Below, piece by piece: positions 63,915 to 64,000 of a stretch of 64,000 bases of DNA (position 1 is its first letter; the number at the start of each line of letters is the position of its first letter). The notes beneath the pieces are model-generated. The model was not told the origin of the DNA and did not search any database. It worked only from the letters and a program-made list of their open reading frames with translations. The translations under genes were made by a program, and so were the position numbers. The stretch comes from Trametes villosa (lineage: Eukaryota > Basidiomycota > Agaricomycetes > Polyporales > Polyporaceae). The stretch is taken from NCBI GenBank assembly GCA_002964805.2, contig PUDQ02000057.1, positions 1 to 64,000 of the forward strand. Reading direction: 5' to 3'.

Positions 63915-64000
63915 TCAATGATCACTCCCGGAGACATATAGTAGACCGTATTGAACGTACTGGTTCCGTGCGACGAGGATCCTGAGCGTCCTCTCCTTCT
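63915..64000 (-). CDS. Small hypothetical protein, tandem copy B (partial, runs off the window)
   Basis: The last 86 bases encode KERTLRILVARNQYVQY followed by a diverged end and a TGA stop at 63915-63917. The sequence is nearly the same as the C-terminal exon of the gene at 61368-61719. The rest of the gene lies beyond the right edge. Confidence 0.75.
   Translation of the reverse strand, partial: KERTLRILVARNQYVQYGLLYVSGSDH

Overview
The window is fungal. Short GT-AG introns (about 37-135 bp in most gene models), TC-rich promoters, an intron-containing tRNA, F-box and orphan gene families and the transposon set all point to a basidiomycete of the Agaricomycetes, possibly Polyporales. Only the phylum-level placement is well supported by sequence read by eye.

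Region 1 (1-25.3 kb) is a nested transposon block. A Ty1/Copia retrotransposon on the minus strand runs off the left edge (gag-protease-integrase at 1-2715, half-tRNA-iMet primer site at 3666-3684, 5' LTR at about 3685-4259). It abuts a plus-strand autonomous Helitron whose very long protein carries a HUH Rep domain, a PIF1-type helicase and a C-terminal cysteine-peptidase-like domain. The Helitron gene is broken twice: by one extra base in a C10 tract at 6061-6070, and by a 13,285-bp Ty3/Gypsy element (11270-24554, coding on the minus strand) inserted in the peptidase domain with a 4-bp target duplication. The Gypsy LTRs are 1,642 bp each and nearly identical. They hold clusters of perfect heat-shock-element arrays upstream of a TATA box, and the gag ORF contains two complete retropepsin motifs.

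Region 2 (25.3-34.4 kb) holds a string of small multi-exon genes without recognisable enzymatic domains (minus 25312-26655, plus 27489-28642, plus 28759-29354, minus 31085-31919) and two F-box-like genes (minus 29444-30537, plus 32608-34345). The first of these ends 2 bp from the Helitron stop codon and contains a duplicated intron-exon unit.

Region 3 (35.1-42 kb) holds a decayed Old Yellow Enzyme homologue, a 5'-truncated LINE with RT and RNase H (36857-40340), and another F-box-like gene. Region 4 (43.4-51.2 kb) has a five-exon orphan gene, a WD40 protein, a poorly resolved orphan gene, a 19-bp hairpin and a four-finger C2H2 protein. Region 5 (51.5-55.3 kb) has an intron-containing tRNA-Asn and a tandem pair of beta-carbonic anhydrases separated by a 338-bp MITE with perfect 30-bp terminal inverted repeats. 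Region 6 (58.8-64 kb) has a conserved-looking coiled-coil/low-complexity protein, a small gene and its partial tandem copy at the right edge, and between them a secreted protein with 11-residue repeats ending in RR, the architecture of a kexin-processed peptide precursor.

The strongest candidates for new biology are the HSE-array LTR (a possible heat-activated retrotransposon), the tandem-protease gag, and the kexin-type repeat precursor at 62337-62818.
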